This document shows positions 60,583 to 64,000 of a stretch of 64,000 nucleotides of DNA, in pieces. Below the pieces are notes generated by a model. The model did not search any database and was not told the origin of the DNA. It saw nothing but the letters and a program-made list of their open reading frames with translations. Every line of letters starts with the position of its first letter. Position 1 is the first letter of the stretch. A program made the position numbers and the translations under genes. Source of the stretch: P52-10 sp041397365 (GTDB taxonomy: Bacteria; Pseudomonadota; Alphaproteobacteria; Rhizobiales; Xanthobacteraceae); assembly GCA_041397365.1 (NCBI GenBank), contig JAWKWT010000006.1:226352-290351 (forward strand), given 5' to 3'.

Positions 60583-60903
60583 CTACTCCGCCTCGTCGCT
60601 CACCGCGTGTCCATTGATCCGCTGCTTGAGAATCGCCGACGGCTTGAACACCATAACCCGTCGCGGCGAAATTGGCACCTCGGTCCCAGTCTTCGGGTTG
60701 CGGCCTATGCGCTGCCCCTTGCTGCGGACGATGAACGAACCGAACGAAGAGAGTTTCACCGTTTCGCCTTTTTCAAGGCAATCGGTGATCTCCTTCAATA
60801 CCAGTTCGACGAACGCGGACGATTCCGTCCGCGACAAGCCGACCTTCTGATACACCGCCTCGCATAGATCGACGCGCGTAACTGTCTTTCCTGATCCCGA
60901 CAT
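60583..60903 (-). CDS. ihfA: Integration host factor subunit alpha
   Basis: 106 residues of the HU/IHF family: VTRVDLCEAVYQKVGLSRTESSAFVELVLKEITDCLEKGETVKLSSFGSFIVRSKGQRIGRNPKTGTEVPISPRRVMVFKPSAILKQRI. IHF bends DNA sharply for recombination, replication and transcription, and is often needed by tRNA-targeting integrases such as the one next door. I chose the start MSGSGKTVTR. Confidence 0.93.
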   Translation of the reverse strand: MSGSGKTVTRVDLCEAVYQKVGLSRTESSAFVELVLKEITDCLEKGETVKLSSFGSFIVRSKGQRIGRNPKTGTEVPISPRRVMVFKPSAILKQRINGHAVSDEAE

Positions 60904-61030
60904 CGCCTGCCCCACTCACGGCGAAAAACTCACCAAAAACTAAGGGGTTAACGCCCACGGGTCAACACGCTTGGCGCCCTGATATCGAGCGCCCGTGCCA
61001 ACGAAACCGCTTGCGTGATGCAAAAGCGCG

Positions 61031-62008
61031 TCACCAGCGCAACAGCACCGAACCCCAGGTGAAACCGCCGCCCATCGCCTCGAACAGCACCACGTCGCCT
61101 TTTTTGACGCGGCCGTCGCGCACGGCCTCGCACAGCGCCAGCGGGATCGAAGCCGCCGACGTGTTGCCGTGCTTGTCGACTGTCAGGACGACCTTTTCCG
61201 GCGGAATGTGCAGCTTCTGCGCCGATGCGTCGATGATGCGCTTGTTCGCTTGATGCGGCACCAGCCAATCGATATCGGCGGCAGTGAGGCCGGTCGCCTT
61301 GAACGCATCGTAGATCACATCCGTAATCATGCCGACCGCGTGCTTGAACACCTCGCGACCCTGCATGCGCAGATGACCGACGGTCTGCGTCGAGGATGGC
61401 CCGCCATCGACGAAAAGCTTGTCCTTGTGCCTGCCGTCCGAGCGTAGATGCGTGGTGAGAATGCCGCGGTCCGCAACGGTTCCCTCGCCCTGCTGCGCTT
61501 CCAGCACGACCGCGCCCGCGCCGTCGCCGAACAGCACGCAGGTGGTGCGGTCTTCCCAATCCAGAATCCGCGAAAACGTCTCCGCGCCGATCACCAGCGC
61601 GCGCTTGTGCGAGCCGCTCTTCAGAAAGTTGTCGGCGGTGGCCATGGCGAAGACGAAGCCGGAGCAGACCGCTTGCAGGTCGAACGCCACGCCATGGGTG
61701 ATGCCGAGCCCGTTCTGGATCGCGACCGCGGTCGCCGGAAAGGTATTGTCCGGCGTGGAGGTGGCAAGCACGATCAGGTCGATCGACTGCGCATCGACGC
61801 CGGCATTGGAGAGCGCCGCCTGCGCGGCCTTGAGGCCGAGATGGGAGGTGAACTCGCCGTCGGCGGCGACATGCCGCTGGTGGATGCCGGTGCGCTGAAC
61901 GATCCAGTCGTCCGTCGTATCGATCTTCTTGGCCAGTTCGGCATTGGTCACGAGCCGTTCGGGAAGATAGCTTCCGCAGCCAAGCACGACCGAGCGGGTA
62001 ACAGTCAC
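61031..62008 (-). CDS. fabH: 3-oxoacyl-ACP synthase III
   Basis: 325 residues. It starts fatty-acid synthesis by condensing acetyl-CoA with malonyl-ACP. The catalytic triad is visible: Cys in DLQAVCSGFVFAMATADN, His in WLVPHQANKRIID and Asn in DKHGNTSAASIPLAL. The GTG start at 62008 overlaps the plsX stop (GTGA), indicating coupling. It reads into ihfA. Confidence 0.94.
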   Translation of the reverse strand: MTVTRSVVLGCGSYLPERLVTNAELAKKIDTTDDWIVQRTGIHQRHVAADGEFTSHLGLKAAQAALSNAGVDAQSIDLIVLATSTPDNTFPATAVAIQNGLGITHGVAFDLQAVCSGFVFAMATADNFLKSGSHKRALVIGAETFSRILDWEDRTTCVLFGDGAGAVVLEAQQGEGTVADRGILTTHLRSDGRHKDKLFVDGGPSSTQTVGHLRMQGREVFKHAVGMITDVIYDAFKATGLTAADIDWLVPHQANKRIIDASAQKLHIPPEKVVLTVDKHGNTSAASIPLALCEAVRDGRVKKGDVVLFEAMGGGFTWGSVLLRW

Positions 62009-63067
62009 GAGATTGCCTCCTGGACGGCTGAGGCCAACGGAAAGGCCCCGCCATCGCGGTTGAGCGTCTGATTGATCTTTGTGAGGAGATCGTATCGGAC
62101 CATGTCATAGCCAACGTCGACGGCGGAGGCAAAGCCTTCGGCGTCCGTTCCGCCGTGGCTCTTGATGACAATGCCGTTCAGTCCCAGGAACACGCCGCCA
62201 TTGACCTTGCGGGGGTCCATTTTCTCGCGCAGCGCCTGGAAAGCCTGGCGCGCGAACAGATAGCCGAGGCGCGAACGCCAGGTGCGCCCCATGGCGCTAC
62301 GCAGATATTCGCCGATCTGCTTCGCCGTCCCCTCGGCCGCCTTGAGCGCGATGTTGCCGGTAAAACCTTCGGTGACGATCACGTCGGCCGCGCCTCGGCC
62401 GATTCCGTCGCCCTCGACGAAGCCGATGAAGTCGAGATTCGGCAGATTCAGCTTGCGCAGCAATTCGGCCGCATCGCGAACCTCCTCGACGCCCTTCACC
62501 TCCTCGACACCGATGTTGAGCAGACCGACGGTCGGCCGCTCGATGTCGAACAGCACCCGCGCCATCGCGCTGCCGCATCACGGCGAGCGTCGTCAGATGC
62601 TGCGCGTCGCCGCCGATCGAGGCGCCGATATCGAGCACGATCGACTCGCCTCGCAGCGTCGGCCAGACGCCGGCGATCGCCGGCCGGTCGACGCCAGCCA
62701 GACCGCGCAGGTTGAATCGCGCCATCGCCATCAGCGCGCCGGTATTGCCGGCGGATACCGCTGCGTCCGCATCGCCTTGCTTCACCGCATCGATCGCCAG
62801 CCACATCGACGAGGTCTTGCGGCCGCGCCGCAGCGCCTGGCTCGGCTTGTCGTCCATCTTGATCGCAACGTCGGTGTGAAAGACCTGCGAGGCACGCTTC
62901 AGCTCCGGAAACCGGGCCAGCTCGGCCTCGATCAGCTTGCTGTCGCCGAACAGCAGAAATTCGGTATCAGGATGCCGCTTGAGCGAAAGCGCCGCGCCCG
63001 GAATAACGACCGGCGCGCCGATGTCTCCCCCCATGGCATCCAGTGCAATTCGAACCTTGCTCGGCAT
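62005..63067 (-). CDS. plsX: Phosphate acyltransferase PlsX, one-base insertion
   Basis: PlsX makes acyl-phosphate for phospholipid synthesis. The first part (MPSKVRIALDAMGGDIGAPVVIPGAAL, AAVSAGNTGALMAMARFNL, SIVLDIGASIGG) runs to LTTLAVM. An extra base near 62574 then shifts frame. The other frame continues SAMARVLFDIERPTVGLLNIGVEEVKG, FIGFVEGDGIGRGAADVIVTEGFTGNIALK and ends at 62005. Corrected length is 353 residues, as expected. Essential gene, so the insertion is likely an assembly error. Upstream of fabH. Confidence 0.92.
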
Positions 63068-63179
63068 GGAGTTCAGAGGACCTTGGCGCGGGCGGCATCC
63101 GGAAATCGGAGTGCCTGTCGGGGTTGGCCGGGACAATACAGGGTCCCGGCCGTGACACAACCACACAGGCAAAATGAAC

Positions 63180-63743
63180 CTATTTGCCCTTGGATTTTCG
63201 CGGGTTTTTGGGCGAATGCCCCTCTTTCAGGGCCGCTAGGCCGGCAAACGGATGGTCGGCCGGATCGTCAGGCGCGATCAGCGATTCGAACACCGCCCCC
63301 GGCTTGCGCGGATAGGGGTCCAGCGCCAGGATCATGAATTCGGTCGCGAGCGCGCCGAGATCGATCGCACCGCCCAGGATCGGCTCCGGCGGATCGATCT
63401 CCAGGTTCTCGTGCTCCTCGCCCGCTGGTTCATGTGCTGCCTGCACCGGAGGGTTTTCCGAGAACATGATATCCACCGGCTCGTCGATCGCGTTCTCCAC
63501 CGGCTCCAGCGTGACGACGCAGGTCTGCTCCACCGTCGCCCGCACTCGCCCGGTGACATGGATCTGATCGGCGGACGGTTTCAGGTCGAACGCGGCGCGC
63601 AGCATCGAGAGCCCCTGAAGCCCTGCCAGCTTCGCAATGGCCGCGCGGCTCGCCTCGTCGGCCTCGATCTGCCGATGCAGGCCCGTCTCAGGAATCTCTC
63701 CGAGCGGAACCGGCACATGCCATGGTGCGTCGGCGGGCTTCAT
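63180..63743 (-). CDS. DUF177 (YceD-like) protein
   Basis: 187 residues. PWHVPVPLGEIPETGLHRQIEADE at the N-terminus, then VTGRVRATVEQTCVVTLEPVENAIDEPVDIMFSE with the conserved Cys-centred segment, and a C-terminal DLGALATEFMILALDPYPRKPGAVFE. YceD proteins take part in 23S rRNA/ribosome assembly in some bacteria and plants. The start overlaps the stop of the upstream chaperone gene by 4 bases. Confidence 0.9.
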   Translation of the reverse strand: MKPADAPWHVPVPLGEIPETGLHRQIEADEASRAAIAKLAGLQGLSMLRAAFDLKPSADQIHVTGRVRATVEQTCVVTLEPVENAIDEPVDIMFSENPPVQAAHEPAGEEHENLEIDPPEPILGGAIDLGALATEFMILALDPYPRKPGAVFESLIAPDDPADHPFAGLAALKEGHSPKNPRKSKGK

Positions 63744-64000
63744 GAGGCGGCTTCCGCATCAGCGGCGCGCGCGTCCGGGACGGCGAAGCTCCACGCCGCC
63801 GACCGCATCGCCGCCTCGTCCACCGTGTCGAGCGCGGCCGCCGCCTGCCGGACATAGGCGGCGAGCGGAACCGCAAGCGAGGCGTCTTCGGACACCAGCA
63901 CATTGCGCGCGAGCGCATGGGAAAGCTGTTCGTTTCCGGCCGCGAAGGCCGTGTCATAGGCCACGGACCGTCCGTAGAACGCGCCCGCGAATCCCAGCAT
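63740..64000 (-). CDS. Ubiquinol-cytochrome c chaperone family protein, C-terminal part
   Basis: 86 residues at the window edge: GFAGAFYGRSVAYDTAFAAGNEQLSHALARNVL and LAAYVRQAAAALDTV. This matches the C-terminal half of CBP3/UQCC-type cytochrome bc1 assembly chaperones (KAFYGR-AYD motif). The N-terminal part lies beyond base 64000. It is translationally coupled to the DUF177 gene. Confidence 0.8.
   Translation of the reverse strand: MLGFAGAFYGRSVAYDTAFAAGNEQLSHALARNVLVSEDASLAVPLAAYVRQAAAALDTVDEAAMRSAAWSFAVPDARAADAEAAS

Overview
The window looks like chromosome of an alphaproteobacterium of the Bradyrhizobium/Rhodopseudomonas/Afipia group (Nitrobacteraceae). The signs are high GC, gene content and order that I recognise from that group (rplM-rpsI; plsX-fabH-ihfA-merR-tRNA-Pro; ctaA with a DUF2842 gene), and many TctC/Bug-type binding proteins. 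This is recognition by eye; no database search was run.

Layout: (1) 1-4.9 kb: housekeeping and metabolism (rpsI partial, rplM, a PaaI thioesterase, a crotonase-fold protein, metY, ctaA, DUF2842). (2) 4.9-17.7 kb: an exopolysaccharide cluster (deacetylase-like protein, GNAT, Wzz/ExoP-like protein, GT4, polyprenyl-phosphate sugar transferase, Wzy-like polymerase, FkbM methyltransferase), interrupted by an alanine dehydrogenase/enolase-superfamily gene pair. (3) 17.8-31 kb: a Gre-family factor, TctC-type binding proteins, a CzcA/CzcB heavy-metal RND system, a peptide-type ABC importer without ATPase genes, and small envelope proteins including an I78 inhibitor. (4) 31.4-37.5 kb: an envelope-lipid trio (GT4, LpxH-like phosphoesterase, PmtA-like methyltransferase), small conserved genes and an RTX calcium-binding protein. 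(5) 37,573-59,790: a 22.2-kb integrative element between tRNA-Pro(GGG) and what appears to be that tRNA's own terminator. It is bounded by exact 47-bp direct repeats of the tRNA 3' end. (6) 59.8-64 kb: core genes merR, ihfA, fabH, plsX, DUF177 and a cytochrome bc1 assembly chaperone.

The island carries an integrase, an AlpA-like HTH protein, a P4-type helicase with iteron-like repeats just downstream, a Panacea-domain gene overlapping a two-helix membrane-protein gene (candidate PanAT-like toxin-antitoxin/defence module), and a tightly overlapped morphogenesis operon (S49 protease through tape measure). It has no terminase, portal or capsid gene that I can recognise. Its other cargo is an abasic-site DNA-repair cassette (SRAP + ExoIII) and metal resistance (P1B-4 ATPase, ChrA). 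It resembles a satellite or decayed prophage more than a complete phage.

Throughout the window, genes are split by single-base indels, including the essential genes rplM and plsX. The uniformity of the pattern suggests sequencing/assembly errors rather than real decay. Genes described as frameshifted should be read as probably intact unless resequencing says otherwise.
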